From Buddleja alternifolia (taxonomy: Eukaryota > Streptophyta > Magnoliopsida > Lamiales > Scrophulariaceae), in contig CM033396.1 of the NCBI GenBank assembly GCA_019426215.1, positions 33,523,154 through 33,587,153 of the forward strand: a stretch of DNA of 64,000 nt, written 5' to 3'. Under the pieces are notes generated by a model. The model was not told the DNA's origin, did no database searches, and worked only from the letters and a program-made list of their open reading frames with translations. This document shows, piece after piece, positions 25,801-36,261 of the stretch. Both the position numbers and the translations under genes were made by a program. Numbering within the stretch: position 1 is the first letter of the stretch; the number at the start of each line of letters is the position of its first letter.

Positions 25801-28800
25801 TGCAACTCACTCGAAAAGGACAGATTATTACAGAAAAAATCACAAAAAACAATTGTGCAACTTAGTTAACTCATATAAAATACTTATAAATACTCGCTTT
25901 TTGGCATTTATTTATTTTATTGATTTTTCAGGTCGTACTCTGCATATTTTGTTTGATGAATTCATCCTTGACTTTAGTTCGGGCATTTTCATTTGCATTT
26001 GGTGGTTTACGAGCTGCTGTTCGAGTACATGATCAATTGCTAGGGAACCTAATTGACGCACCTGTTAGTTTCTTTGATCAAACTCCGAGTGGAAGAATAT
26101 TAAACAGGTAGAGGATATTATGCAAATTATAATAAATAGGTTCTTCATTTATTCCTTCCACGCTAACTGGATTATATATAGATTATCTTCAGATCTCTAC
26201 ACAATTGATGATTCTCTTCCATTTATTCTCAACATTCTTCTTGCCAATTTTGTCGGACTCCTTGGAATCACCATTATTTTGTCATTTGTACAGGTATTAA
26301 AATCTTTTTCTGATTCAACTTATGTGATATTTCTTGAATTTAAAATCATGTTCCTTGATCATACTTGGAGTGGGTATTTATCACATAATTTTTTTTTGTT
26401 TTTTTGTTTTATAATTTATGTGCAGGTCATGTTTTTGCTGCTATTAGTACCCTTTTGGTTTATGTACAGCAAATTACAGGTTTATAACTTATTTTTATCT
26501 AATTTTTGCAATTTTTGGGAAAAATTATGAAAGAAATATTTGTATTTCACAGCCTTCTATTTTATTTAATTCTTAGGCATTTTACTAAGTTTGTGTTACT
26601 TCCTTTGTTTTTTGTTACATGGGAATTGGCTGTAACAGAAAACTTGCAATATGATAAAGGATTTAAAGTGTAGATTTCCTAACCCGTAAGGATTTTCAGT
26701 TCTACTACAGATCAACGTCACGGGAATTGCGAAGACTGGACAGTGTTTCTCGTTCGCCTATATATGCATCATTTACAGAGACACTGGATGGCTCCTCAAC
26801 CATTAGAGCTTTTAACTCTGTGGTAAAGTTCTTTAACACTGTCAAAGAATGTTTTTTTGTTTTTTTTTCAAATACTTAATAAATTAAATTATAACAGTGG
26901 ACAATTGCTGTTGTTCCAGATCTTATAGACTTTGTTTATGAATACTGGAAAAAGAAACTGCTCCAAGACAATCTTTTGCAGACATATCTGCCGAACGAAT
27001 TTAGAAAATGAAATTGTTTTTTCATGTAGAATTTAATGACTTTTTATTTTAATTACAATTAGAAATAGAATCATTCATGTCCATTTCAGAGAAGTCATTT
27101 AGTTACGGTTGTACGCAGGATTTTTTCTTATTCAGGTTCATGCAGCATGTGCAAATATATCAGCGGACTTCTTATACAGAAATCATTGCGAGTTTATGGC
27201 TCTCCCTTCGTCTTCAGGTGTGCTTCATAACTCTTGTCGTCAATGAACTTTCACATATTCATTGTTTAGAGTACTCATTGTATTACATTATTTACAGCTT
27301 CATCTAATGGACATTGGTTATAGTTTTTGGCAGCATTTATTGTCTCATTTGTAGCTGTGATGGCTATTGTTGGAGCACATGGACATCTCCCTGTCAATTT
27401 GGGTACACCGGGGCTGGTAAATGTTTTGCTACTTAAATCACAACACTATATAGGAATTCATTCCGCTCTTACATTATGCACGATAAGGATTTCTTATCGT
27501 AATTCAGAAAAAATATATAATTAAATATAGTTATTGATCTTTATTTAAATATAGTCAAATTCTGAAATTCAGGATAAGGTAGTTAACAATATAATTTAAA
27601 TTAACAAAAAAACTAATTTTTCTTTACTATTTTTCTTAGAATGATAATTATCAGTCCTTTTATTTTTAATAGTTGTCTTATTACGTTTATGGATCATGTA
27701 TTATTATTTTATAAATTTATTTATATGATTTAATACTCATAGAAAAAAATTTCCGCTAATAATCATCAAAATTGAATCAAATCTTAATCTTGCCGATTAT
27801 AAACAGTGAATTGTATGCATCTTTAATTATTTTTCTCTAAATGATCAGCATCCCGTGTTTTGGCACGGGTTATGACTTGTTTATAACTTTATAATAATAT
27901 AAAGTTTTAATATAGATCCACTTTATATCTATAGAAAATCTCAACAAAAACCATTGTTGAAAATGCTATGTTTTTTCACTAGGTTGGACTGGCTCTTTCT
28001 TATGCTTCTCCTATTGTGTCACTGTTGGGAAGCTTCTTGACAAGTTTCACTGAAACGGAGAAGGAGATGGTTTCTATCGAGAGGGTACTTGAGGCAAGTT
28101 AGATTAAGATTAATTTATACTTGCGTTTTAGCATATTAATATGTCCTAACCATTTTCTCCCACTCCAGTACATGGACATCCCTCAGGAGGAACTAACTGG
28201 AGAAAATGCAATAGATCCAAATTGGCCATCTCTAGGAGAAATACAGTTTCGAAATGTGACACTCCGATATATGCCATCCTTGCCCCCTGCATTGTGTGAT
28301 ATTTCCTTTTATATCCCTGGAGCAACTCGGGTTAGTTAATCTTAACATAATTACTCACGGAATTCTTTATTTGTCCTAACAATGTCAGTTTTTACGAAGG
28401 ATAATAATTGAATTTTCAGGTCCGGTTGGTTTGTTGGATAGGGTTTGATGGACTATTTTGTCAACTGCTATGAAACTTTTTGAATTGTTGGATCGAGGTT
28501 CAAGCTTGATTGTTGGTCCGGGACCCAATTGACCATTTATTTGACAAACTATCTTCGGCTGTGAGCTGTTATTTTGGAAACTAATCTTAAATGGGCTGGT
28601 AATTAACATTAAAAAAGTACAAAACATAGAGGCAACACAATTATAATATCCCATTTTTAGTATAGATTGCATGAGTTTAATCTTGAATATTTAAATCTAT
28701 AGTACATATCAATCTTGCGGATCCTAATCCAACAAACCAATCGAGCCATTTAAGTACCATTATGCTTACATATTGATGAAGTATATAATTGCATCTGGAA

Positions 28801-31522
28801 TTTTCCTAATCGTTTTTGGTCAAGAGAGACCACATTCAACTAGATTCATTCATTTTAGGTATAATTACATACACCCCCTACTTATTGGATAATTACCACG
28901 AGCCCTTGAGGTTTAGGAAATTACTAGGACACTCTTGTCAAGTTCTCCCAACTCCAAAAACAAGGGGTGAAATTGTAATATTTTTCTATCAGGAGGTGAT
29001 TTTGTAATCTGTACAGAGAAATTATTGTAATTTCTTTTCGTAATTAGGGTGCCACGCAATGGTTGTCTATGTAATTTACCCTTCATTTTAAAAAAAGGAT
29101 TTCTAAAAAATTACCGTAAGTATCCAATCCTCTTGTATTGGACTCAGAATCTCTTCCATATAAAACATTTCTATGAAAACTCTACTGAAATTATGTGTTT
29201 AAAAGAACTAGCACGGCATTAATCCAGGTTGGAGTTGTTGGAAGAACTGGCGCTGGAAAATCAAGTATCTTGAATGTTTTATTCCGTCTCAACCCAATTT
29301 GCAGTGGATGTATTTTAGTGGATGGTGTAAACATAGCTGGAGTTCCTGTTCGAGATCTTCGGTCGAACATTGCTATAGTTCCTCAGAGCCCCTTTTTGTT
29401 TGAAGGATCATTGAGGTAATCCAAAGATATATTAGAAGTTAATAAACTGTCACGTTTAACTCTCCGTTTCTCGAAAATCTATGAATTTGTCACATTGCTG
29501 CAGATGAGCATTTTTTTTCTGAAAATTTTAAATAGCAACAAACGTGATCAAAGTTTTGTTTTCAACCATGAATTTTCAGGGCCAATTTAGATCCATTTAA
29601 GACGAGTAACGATGATGAAATTTGGAAAACTCTAGAAAAATGTTGTCTGAAGGATGAAATAGAAGCAGCGGGAGGACTAGATATTCATGTTAAAGAGTGC
29701 GGAACGACATTTTCAGTTGGGCAACGACAGCTCCTGTGCCTTGCTCGTGCGCTTCTCAAGCCTTCTAAGGTACAACTAGAGAGGTGAAATGAATGTGGTT
29801 GTGTTTGGATTTGAGAATTCGGGATCTAAGCATATTAAAGCCATCATGCTAAATCTTTCGCGCTTGAATAATTTTGGATTCTATGGATTTCAAATTTTTT
29901 TGTAATCATTTACGTTGTTTTGCAATTGTTATGATGGATCTGGGATCCACTCTATAATGGAGTTGTTTGAAATTCTACTGAATTCTTTAATCCAAACACA
30001 ACCTTGGATTAGAGGATTCGAGACCTATGCATTTCAAGTCCATAATAACAATTTCTTTTGCACTTGTATGGATTAGTTTGAGTATAGTGTGCTACAAATA
30101 TTATAGGTTGTGTTTGATTGAACGATTTGAAAGTCATGAAGTTTAAATTTATCTAAAAAAATTCACTGAGCCTATTTGAATGATGATAGATTACAATGAA
30201 TTTAAATTCCTTTGGAAGTCATTTTGAGCAATTTTTTTCACTCAATATGGTAGATTTCAAATCCACCTGATTTAAAGTCATTAATTTGAAATCTTTCCTC
30301 CAAATTCATTTTTCAAATCCAAATTACTAATCCAAACACAACCATTATTTTTCCAGTTATTACGATGGATTTGAGATCCATACAATATTACGGGTCAGTT
30401 CAAGTTTGTACTTTAAAATCATTTCCTCAAATTCAAATATTTCAAATTGAACACAACATAAAAGGTTATGTTCCTGCGTTTGTGTGGCAGAAAACATGCT
30501 TGAAGTCACTAGGGCTTCGATTATGCCAATGGAAGACTGTTCAGACATAACAAAATCACTATGAACATTCAGGTACTCTGCTTGGACGAGTGCACGGCCA
30601 ATGTGGATACTCAAACAGCTTCCAAGCTTCAGGAAGCGATTGCTAGTGAATGCCAAAGCAGAACGGTTATCACAATTGCTCATCGCATTTCCACTGTTCT
30701 CATCATGGACAACATCTTCATTTTGGATCAAGGGATTCTGGTAATATTTCTACTGTCACAAAGATTTTATTTTCCTGAGATTCAATTTAGACAATATTAA
30801 TTTTGAGAACGAAATGAAATGGCTTTGATTATGAGAACATCACCTGGCCGGCCAATTCATAACATTCTCGATTGCTACTATCTTGAAGAAAATATTCTTA
30901 GAGAACCTTTATTACGCCTCGTACATTTAGGAAAGAGGGACAAGTTTACAGTTTGACTTGTATTTGACAGTATATATATTTGTTGTACCGGGCCAATGAT
31001 CCTAGCTTTGCTCTACTGGGTTCTACTCCCATATATAGAGGTTTTAGGTTCTAGTCCCACCATGTATAGCTTTTTCTTTGCTTTCTTTATAGTTTGTTAG
31101 TTGATTATAAATTGTTACTATTTGATATTCTTGATATGTATCATGTAATCGATTCACAAAAAATGAAAAAAAAAATTGTCGAACCGGGAGCTAGAGTTTG
31201 TTGGACCGATTGCCAGCCCTAGCCCATTTCAACAATTGATGTTAGAGCCAAAGGCACATATTTAGTTCCCGATAGGCTAAGTTGGGGCAAGCATGGTTCG
31301 GCAACAACAATAGTTGCGTCTGCTATGATCATTTGAAAAAATAAAATTAAAAATTTGAGTAACATTTCCCCATTAGCTATAGCTTTCAGCACAAGGGCAG
31401 TTTCACCGTCCTACATGATTGCTTTTTCTCGTATTTTCTTGTAGGTTGAACAGGGAAACCCACAGGTACTTTTGCATGAGGATTCCCGATTCTCGAGTTT
31501 TGCCAGAGCATCGGCGATGTGA
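13824..31522 (+). CDS. ABCC13: ABC transporter C family (MRP-type), ABCC13-like, 36 exons, intact frame
   Basis: Predicted ATP-driven exporter in a plant membrane (vacuolar or plasma). ABCC proteins move glutathione conjugates and organic anions; this one's substrate is unknown. Exons (start-end): 13824-13862, 14208-14248, 14349-14436, 15227-15382, 15483-15614, 15896-15996, 16215-16278, 16385-16636, 16714-16783, 17518-17578, 18729-18816, 19112-19230, 19790-19887, 20538-20604, 20866-20983, 21078-21194, 21288-21368, 21676-21912, 22586-22687, 22764-22831, 23016-23147, 23507-23654, 24301-24578, 24949-25105, 25932-26107, 26182-26293, 26426-26479, 26700-26822, 27119-27217, 27324-27416, 27983-28093, 28169-28330, 29228-29415, 29580-29769, 30573-30740, 31445-31522. 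All phases join, giving 1455 residues, normal for the family. Residues about 25-220 are a hydrophobic N-terminal TMD0. TMD1 is about 290-560 and TMD2 about 886-1190. NBD1 has Walker A GEVGSGKSS (642-650), LSGGQ (732-736), Walker B YLLDD (Asp instead of catalytic Glu, usual in MRPs) and His790. NBD2 has GRTGAGKSS (1253-1261), FSVGQ (1355-1359), VLCLDE (1375-1380) and His1411. The least certain boundaries are exon 1 (the start ATG) and the acceptor of exon 8. The ABCC13 assignment is by resemblance, not by a search. Confidence 0.85.
14249..14348 (+). other. AT-AC (U12-type) intron 2 of the ABCC gene
   Basis: The 100-nt intron begins ATATCCTTTA, an exact match to the U12 5' splice consensus (RTATCCTTT). 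It ends ...CCCCTTAATGATTTTCAC: a CCTTAAT branch-point-like motif about 11 nt before a terminal AC. Splicing AT to AC joins ...GACAATCT to AGTGCTAGG and keeps the frame through DNLVLGFGVN. No GT-AG alternative here gives that join. Confidence 0.85.
14509..14700. mobile_element. hAT-like MITE in intron 3
   Basis: The left end CAGGGACGGAACC pairs with a right end whose reverse complement is CAGAGGCGGAGCC. Flanks ATCATCTT (14501-14508) and ATCATTTT (14701-14708) agree at 7 of 8, a worn 8-bp TSD. A sibling copy lies at 35865-36185. Confidence 0.65.
17861..18109. mobile_element. MITE in intron 10
   Basis: The left arm (GGATAATGACATTTATGATC, then CCCTAATGCATACATTTTG) and the reverse complement of the right arm (GGTTAATGACATTGATGGTC, then CCTGATGTATAAGTTTTG) form an inverted repeat of over 60 bp, also pairing around GTAGTCCC and GTTCAAAT. 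No clean TSD is visible. Probably a MULE-type MITE. Confidence 0.6.
21398..21620 (+). mobile_element. Intronic MITE family copy 1 (intron 17)
   Basis: Begins GGGATAATTACATGCGCACC and ends GTCTATGTAATTTACCC. It is flanked by a perfect 8-bp direct repeat TATAATAA (21390-21397 and 21621-21628). The element is 223 bp. Internal words shared with the other copies include TTATTGGGTA, AGGGGTG and TAATTTCTCAAACCT. Confidence 0.85.
23203..23458 (+). mobile_element. Intronic MITE family copy 2 (intron 21)
   Basis: Begins GAGATAATTACATACAAACT and ends TGTCTACTTAATTTATCC. Flanks TCAATTTTA and TTAATTTTA match at 8 of 9. It has the same internal organisation as the copy at 28858, including a CTCACTTACTGG segment and GTAATTTCTCGAACC. 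Confidence 0.8.
24620..24902 (+). mobile_element. Intronic MITE family copy 3 with internal tandem repeat (intron 23)
   Basis: Begins GATTAATTACAGGAACGCTC and ends CATCTATGTAATTTACCC. Flanks AGTTTCTAG and AGTTTCGAA agree at 7 of 9. At 283 bp it is the longest copy, because a ~35-bp segment (GAAATTGTAAT...TTTTACTGACAGGGG) is repeated three times at about 24725-24825. Confidence 0.8.
25176..25397 (-). mobile_element. Intronic MITE family copy 4, inverted (intron 24)
   Basis: Starts GGGTAAATTATATGGACATC and ends GCATGTAATTATACC, the reverse orientation of copies 1-3 and 5. It carries the reverse complements of family words, such as TTACTTAATAAGTGAGG and TTTCACCCTCTATTTTTCG. The flanks are AT-rich without a clean TSD. 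Confidence 0.75.
28094..28168 (+). other. GC-AG intron 31 of the ABCC gene
   Basis: The exon ends ...GTACTTGAG and the intron starts GCAAGT, the classic strong context for a GC donor. It ends CACTCCAG before TACATGGACATC. Using GC keeps the conserved frame [13 protein letters not shown]; no GT donor nearby does so. Confidence 0.8.
28419..28747. mobile_element. MITE-like inverted repeat in intron 32
   Basis: The left arm GGTCCGGTTGGTTTGTTGGA and the reverse complement of the right arm GGCTCGATTGGTTTGTTGGA form terminal inverted repeats of about 25 bp. The interior is AT-rich without a gene. No convincing TSD is seen, so the superfamily is open. Confidence 0.55.
28858..29081 (+). mobile_element. 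Intronic MITE family copy 5 (intron 32)
   Basis: Begins GGTATAATTACATACACCCC and ends TGTCTATGTAATTTACCC. It is flanked by a perfect 9-bp duplication TTCATTTTA (28849-28857 and 29082-29090), which points to a Mutator-like origin for the family. Length 224 bp. It lies in the same intron as the unrelated MITE at 28419. Confidence 0.9.
29797..30003. mobile_element. Tourist-like MITE in intron 34 (first)
   Basis: The terminal inverted repeats are GGTTGTGTTTGGATTTGAGA and, from the right, GGTTGTGTTTGGATTAAAGA, each followed by an ATTC-containing block. The interior is AT-rich. It is similar at the ends to the element at 30106. No clear TSD. Confidence 0.6.
30104..30344. mobile_element. Tourist-like MITE in intron 34 (second)
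   Basis: The ends TAGGTTGTGTTTG and CAAACACAACCA are near-perfect inverted repeats, bounded by TTA on both sides. A TTA TSD fits PIF/Harbinger MITEs. It lies 100 bp from a relative with the same termini. Confidence 0.6.
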
Positions 31523-31771
31523 TTTCCCTGAGAATTTTCCTTGGGGGTGTGGCAAACAAGTGTACCGTCTCCAAATATATATAGTTAATGATCCCTGGTT
31601 AGTATTAGGAGAGGTTTAACAATATTGACCATTTATGTTAAGGTCATTTGATCATGATCATTCGGGTATTCATAGTTCACATTCATCGTAGCATGTAACG
31701 AGTGATTATCAAGATACATTGCGTTAATTATAATACAAGATATCCGTAATATTTGGAATACTCGAATTGTA

Positions 31772-32242
31772 TGTAAATTAATTTTCATAAATTACAGGAT
31801 ACCCATAAATTTTGAACTTCATGATTTTCACAAAACCGTAATGAATAAAAGATAACTTTGCTTCATAACATTCATTTGTAGCTTTTTATCATTGATTTGT
31901 TGGAAAGTCTCTTTAGGAATAAAGGTATCTATCCCTTGACCCCTCGTTTAATGATGGAGAATATAGCGTGTACGTGTTCGTAAACTTTTCTGCTATATAC
32001 GTTATGTCGATAATATGTAATTGTATAGAGGTAGAGAGAGGACTAACTCCTCACTACCTTCCATCAAGGGACTTCTTCACTTAGAGTTGATGACTTTTTT
32101 TTTACGAAAAGTCATGTATTTTCTCTAGTCAATAGGATTTAGTCACTTAATATTACATAAATAATTATTTTATGAAATAAGCTTTAATATTAATAAAATA
32201 ACAATATATAAATAGTAATATATGAGCCATATGTTTCTTACA
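31772..32242 (-). repeat. 3' LTR of the decayed copia element (471 bp)
   Basis: Starts TGTAAATTAATTTTCATAAA and ends TTTCTTACA, giving TGTAA...TTACA termini. It aligns along its length with 35474-36261, for example GACCCCTCGTTTAATGATGG against GACCCCTAGTTTAGTGATAG. Confidence 0.85.
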
Positions 32243-32779
32243 TTCTCCCACTTGACTCATATATTTGCTTTCATGATTTAGAATAAATATAATGTGCACA
32301 AAATTATTCTAAATTCTCTATAAAATTGGCTAACCTTTTATATTAAGATTGAGTCAAAACTAATGTGAGTCATGACAGTTGTACATCATTTAGCGCAATA
32401 TAGTTCCTTCCATATACTACGACATCAATTTCTGATTAATCATAATCCTTAATGAAGAGATAATAGGGGTCCCACTTTAATGTGTTTAACAAAGATAACT
32501 CCTGTTATCATACTTTTATTCCATAATGTATACAATATAAAAAATAGGAAACTTTAGAAACACTTAATTGAGCTCAGGAATGTCATACATGATAACTTAT
32601 GCATGTAACATAATTCAATTATGACGTCCTATAATGGCCATTCTTTTGATATGTTCGTTAATATCTTGGGCGAATGGTGCTAATATGTTTGATTTATACT
32701 CTATATTTTGAATTCTTCTTTAAGGACAAAATACGTAATTTTCATATGCATAGCATTCTTAAAATACTCGTCATTCTTT

Positions 32780-33420
32780 CAAAAGAAGACTGTAAACCAA
32801 TACAAGTTTGAAAATACATCAAGCTGTCTGTCAACCATAAATACATAAGAAATTATTTTCAGTGGTTCCCGTTCCAAAGCATTATTTGGACATTGCATAA
32901 TGCCAAACTTATCTCCCTTCTGAATTTGAACTATCTTTTACTAAAACCATCTTAAATCTTTCTAGAACTTTATTAATATATGCTTTTTGAGACAACCTCA
33001 CAATTCTTGTGATCTATAATGGAAAATTTCAATTCCTATCACATAACTCTTCATATCCTTCATTTTAAAGCTCTTAGAAAACTATTGGTTTCATATAATA
33101 AACCAAGATCATTAGTGGCAAGTAAGGAACCATCAACATACAAAACATGCTCCTACTGACCTTCATGTATATACATGGGAAGCTTGATTTAGTCTGTATA
33201 TTGATCTTTTAAGCTCTTACACACACTTTAGGCTAATAGATAAATATTTTCATCTAATCTCCATTAAGAAAGACAATTTAACATTCATGTGGTATAACTC
33301 TTAAGTCATAATGAGCCACCAAAACCATAGTAATCGTTAATGAGTTTTTCACTGAGATAGATAAGAAGTCACTTTATAATCAATGCCACCTTTAATATAA
33401 AAACTATTAACTATATATCA
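32780..33420 (-). pseudogene. Relic of copia reverse transcriptase
   Basis: The minus strand at about 33185-33120 encodes VLYVDGSLLATNDLGLLYET, the catalytic palm block of this copia group with the YVDD box changed to YVDG. Further downstream (about 33010-32930) comes an LGLSQKAYINKVLERF-like stretch. Stops and frame changes are frequent, so only the outline of the gene survives. Confidence 0.7.
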
Positions 33421-34181
33421 AAATTCTTCTTTAGGCGATACTAAGATATATATAAACCATTAATATATATACATATTAGATTTATTCTTTTATCTTTGGA
33501 CTTACAAAATTAATCTAATAAAAAATACAAAATAACAATTATGTTTATATATTATAAGAACAATAAATCAATCTTTGGGTGATTTCCGAATGCCTCATAG
33601 TAATAAACTTCAATATACCCGTATATCTCTACGTATTCATGAGCAAATAGAATTTATGGGTAATTGAAATACTTAAGTATGCATTAAAATCTACAACTTT
33701 AATGATCAGGCCACTTTGGTGACTAGTTAACAAATCACCATCCAATAGATTTCATGTGCAAACTTTAATACAAATTGAAATTTCTAAATTTAATGGCCAT
33801 TTTGGTGATTAACGCTTCATCTATCAAATAAATTTCAAATACAAACTTTAATATATGAATGTAAAACAATCAGATCATTGCAATTCATGTGAAATTGGAA
33901 TATTCGATAAAAAAATATGCGTAGCGTATATCTAGCATTACAATCTACGTCCAGTTTCTGGACAAACATATTCTGCATTTTGCGCCACATGCTCTTTTTC
34001 AGTTATTTCACATGGAAAATTACCCATGTTCCAAAGTCCTCAAAGTATTACATTAAGGAAACACTTGACTATTTTTCCAGTGAATTAAAAGCGGAAACTA
34101 ATGCAACGGATTTTTGCTTTCTTATATTTTCCCAAACCACACAAAAGTATTCAAACATCATAGCATTAATTTGTCTCTTAG

Positions 34182-34353
34182 GGGTGATATTTAATGGATT
34201 CGGGAGTCCAACTCCCGGATAAATTTCCATCACAAACAGCGTTAAAACATGTGGGGAGGTCCACCAAAAAATATATATGTTTTATTATGTTTTAACATTT
34301 GTGTGGTGGATATTGTCGGGGAATTGGACTCCCGGATCCACTAAGTATCACCC
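34182..34353. mobile_element. 172-bp MULE-type MITE (copy A) inside the copia element
   Basis: The ends GGGTGATATTTAATGGATTC and (reverse complement of the right) GGGTGATACTTAGTGGATCC form inverted repeats that continue through CGGGAGTCCAA. Flanks GTCTCTTAG and GTCTTTTAG match at 8 of 9. Confidence 0.85.
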
Positions 34354-34596
34354 GTCTTTTAGCCATGCACAGGGTACATAGAAATAGATATCATATTTGT
34401 ATCCATATATTGCTGCTTATATAGACAGCAACCTTGTTTAAGCTAATTGGTGCTTAGGTAGAATGAGAGATTGTTTGGTTGCGGCAAATAGCTAAGCATT
34501 TGTGCGCTTGTTGTAATCCTTACATTTTCCCTTTAATGCAATTGAATTTCCCCCAAAAAAAAAAAAAAACAGCCGGTGTACAGGGTGGTCAATATG

Positions 34597-35328
34597 GAGT
34601 GATACTTAGTAGGGGTGTTCATTAAAACCGAAAATTCGGTTAACCGCCCGAACCGAACCGAAAACCGAAAATTCGGTTCGAACCGAAAACCGAACCGATT
34701 CGGTTTTTTTTTTTTCAAAAATTCGGTTTTCGGTTCGGTTTCGGTTTTGAGGTTCGGTTCGGTTCGGTTAACCGAAAACCGAATTTTTTTTATTATTTAA
34801 TTTTTTTATTTAATTTTTTATTTTTATATGTTTTTTTTTATTTTTATATAATATAATATAGATAAAAAACTATAAAAAGTGTGTTTTCTAATGACAACTT
34901 ATAGGAAAAAGAAAGAAAGTGACCACATTTTTTTATTTTTATTTATTTTTATATTATTTCATATATTTTTTTTATTTATTTTTTATTTTTTTTCCCGAAA
35001 ATTCGGTTTAACCGAAAACCGAACCGAAAAGTTCGGTTTTTAACCGAACCGAACCGAATTTTTTCGGTTCGGTTTTCGGTTTGGAATTTCGGAGAACCGA
35101 AATTTCGTTAACCGAAATTTCGATTCGGTTTTGGACCGAACCGAACCGATGAACACCCCTAATACTTAGTGGGTACCGGGTGTTGGACTCTCGATGAATA
35201 TGAACCACAAACAGTGTTAAAATATGTGTGGGGTCCATCAAAATATATACATATTTTAATGTGTATTAACAATTTGTGTGGTGAATAGGCTCTGGGAGTT
35301 GGACTCCCGGAGCCACTAAGTATCACCC
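34597..35328. mobile_element. 172-bp MITE (copy B), split by a hAT element
   Basis: A perfect 9-bp TSD GTCAATATG lies at 34588-34596 and 35329-35337. The MITE starts GAGTGATACTTAG and ends CCACTAAGTATCACCC. Removing the nested 552-bp element and one 8-bp duplication leaves exactly 172 bp, the length of copy A. Confidence 0.9.
34610..35161. mobile_element. 552-bp non-autonomous hAT element, nested in MITE copy B
   Basis: The terminal inverted repeats TAGGGGTGTTCAT and ATGAACACCCCTA are perfect. The 8-bp TSD ATACTTAG flanks it (34602-34609 and 35162-35169). Both subterminal regions are packed with CCGAAC/GTTCGG words (34628-34780 and 34995-35150) able to form a long hairpin. The open frames found here are by-products of this repeat and not genes. 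Confidence 0.9.
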
Positions 35329-35459
35329 GTCAATATGCACATCCAGAAATCGCCTCATATGCACCGAAACTTAAATTCTGAATTTGCAAATTTGCAACGG
35401 AAAATTACATTCTTAATTTGCAACATCATAATTCATAAATTGGAAAAACATGAGTTTAT

Positions 35460-35471
35460 GCTCTGATACCA
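35460..35471 (-). promoter_or_regulatory. iMet primer binding site of the copia element
   Basis: The minus strand reads TGGTATCAGAGC, complementary to the 3' end of initiator Met-tRNA, two bases inside the 5' LTR. Confidence 0.85.
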
Positions 35472-35473
35472 TA

Positions 35474-36261
35474 TGTAAGTTAATTTTCATAAATTACATA
35501 ATTCCCATAAATCTTGAACTTCATGATTTTCACGTAACCGTAATGAATAAAATACTAATCTTGATTCATATCATTCATTTGTAGTCCTTTAACATTGATT
35601 TGTTGCAGAGTCTCTTTAGGAAGAAAAGTTTCTCTCCTTTGACCCCTAGTTTAGTGATAGAGAATATAGCGTATACTTTTCTGTAAAATTTTATGCTATA
35701 TAAGTTATGTTGGTAATTTGTAGTTCTATAGAGGTAGAGAGAGGATCAACTCCTCTTTAGTGGCCTTCCATCAAGACACTTTTTAACTTAGAGTCGTGAC
35801 TTTTCTTTACATAAAGTCATGTGTTTTTTCTAGCCAATAGGATTTAATCACTTAATATTATATACAGGGACGGAGCCAGGAATTTTATTGAGGGGCGCGA
35901 GATTGTCCCCGTGTGGTACGGTACTCTATATTTAACTGAGAAAATATAATAAGGAATTAGATTCAATTATAACTTTTGACATACTTTATACTCTTATATG
36001 TTTTTCGTTATAATCAGGATTTTGGGTTTGGGAGGGGTGAACTTAAAGAAAAAGGAGAAAGCGTGATATTTTTTATTTTGAAAAGGGGCGAAATTTAAAT
36101 ATAAAAATTTTTGTACGGTAAAAAAATAATTTTTCAAAATTGAGGGGGGCGAGCGCACCCTCCAGCACCCCCGGCTCCGTTCCTAATTACATAAATAATT
36201 ATTTTATCAATTAACCTTTAATATTAATAAAATAATGATATGTGACTCATATATTTATTAC
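35474..36261 (-). repeat. 5' LTR of the decayed copia element, interrupted by a hAT MITE
   Basis: Starts TGTAAGTTAATTTTCATAAA next to the primer site. Its alignment with the left LTR is interrupted between CACTTAATATTATATA and ATTACATAAATAATTATTTT by a 321-bp insertion. After subtracting insertion and TSD, about 460 bp remain, close to the 471 bp of its partner. Confidence 0.85.
35865..36185. mobile_element. hAT MITE inside the copia 5' LTR
   Basis: The ends CAGGGACGGAGCC and (from the right) TAGGAACGGAGCC. Flanks ATTATATA and ATTACATA match at 7 of 8. The uninterrupted partner LTR at 32150-32165 shows the empty site. Same family as 14509-14700. Confidence 0.85.

Larger units (their letters stand above)
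31772..36261 (-). mobile_element. Ty1/copia LTR retrotransposon, decayed, with nested insertions
   Basis: Two direct repeats (31772-32242 and 35474-36261) begin TGTAARTTAATTTTCATAAA and share about 470 bp. The sequence just inside the right copy is the reverse of TGGTATCAGAGC (35460-35471), the iMet primer site of plant copia elements. Just inside the left copy, the minus strand has the purine tract AAGTGGGAGAA. The element is therefore minus-strand with its 5' LTR on the right. The interior has only relics of pol. No clear 5-bp TSD remains. It starts about 250 bp after the ABCC stop codon. Confidence 0.85.

Noticed and set aside
34533..34800. Open frames on both strands with repeated NRFGF/NRPNRTEN motifs
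   Set aside because: Translation of the CCGAAC/GTTCGG words of the hAT arms.
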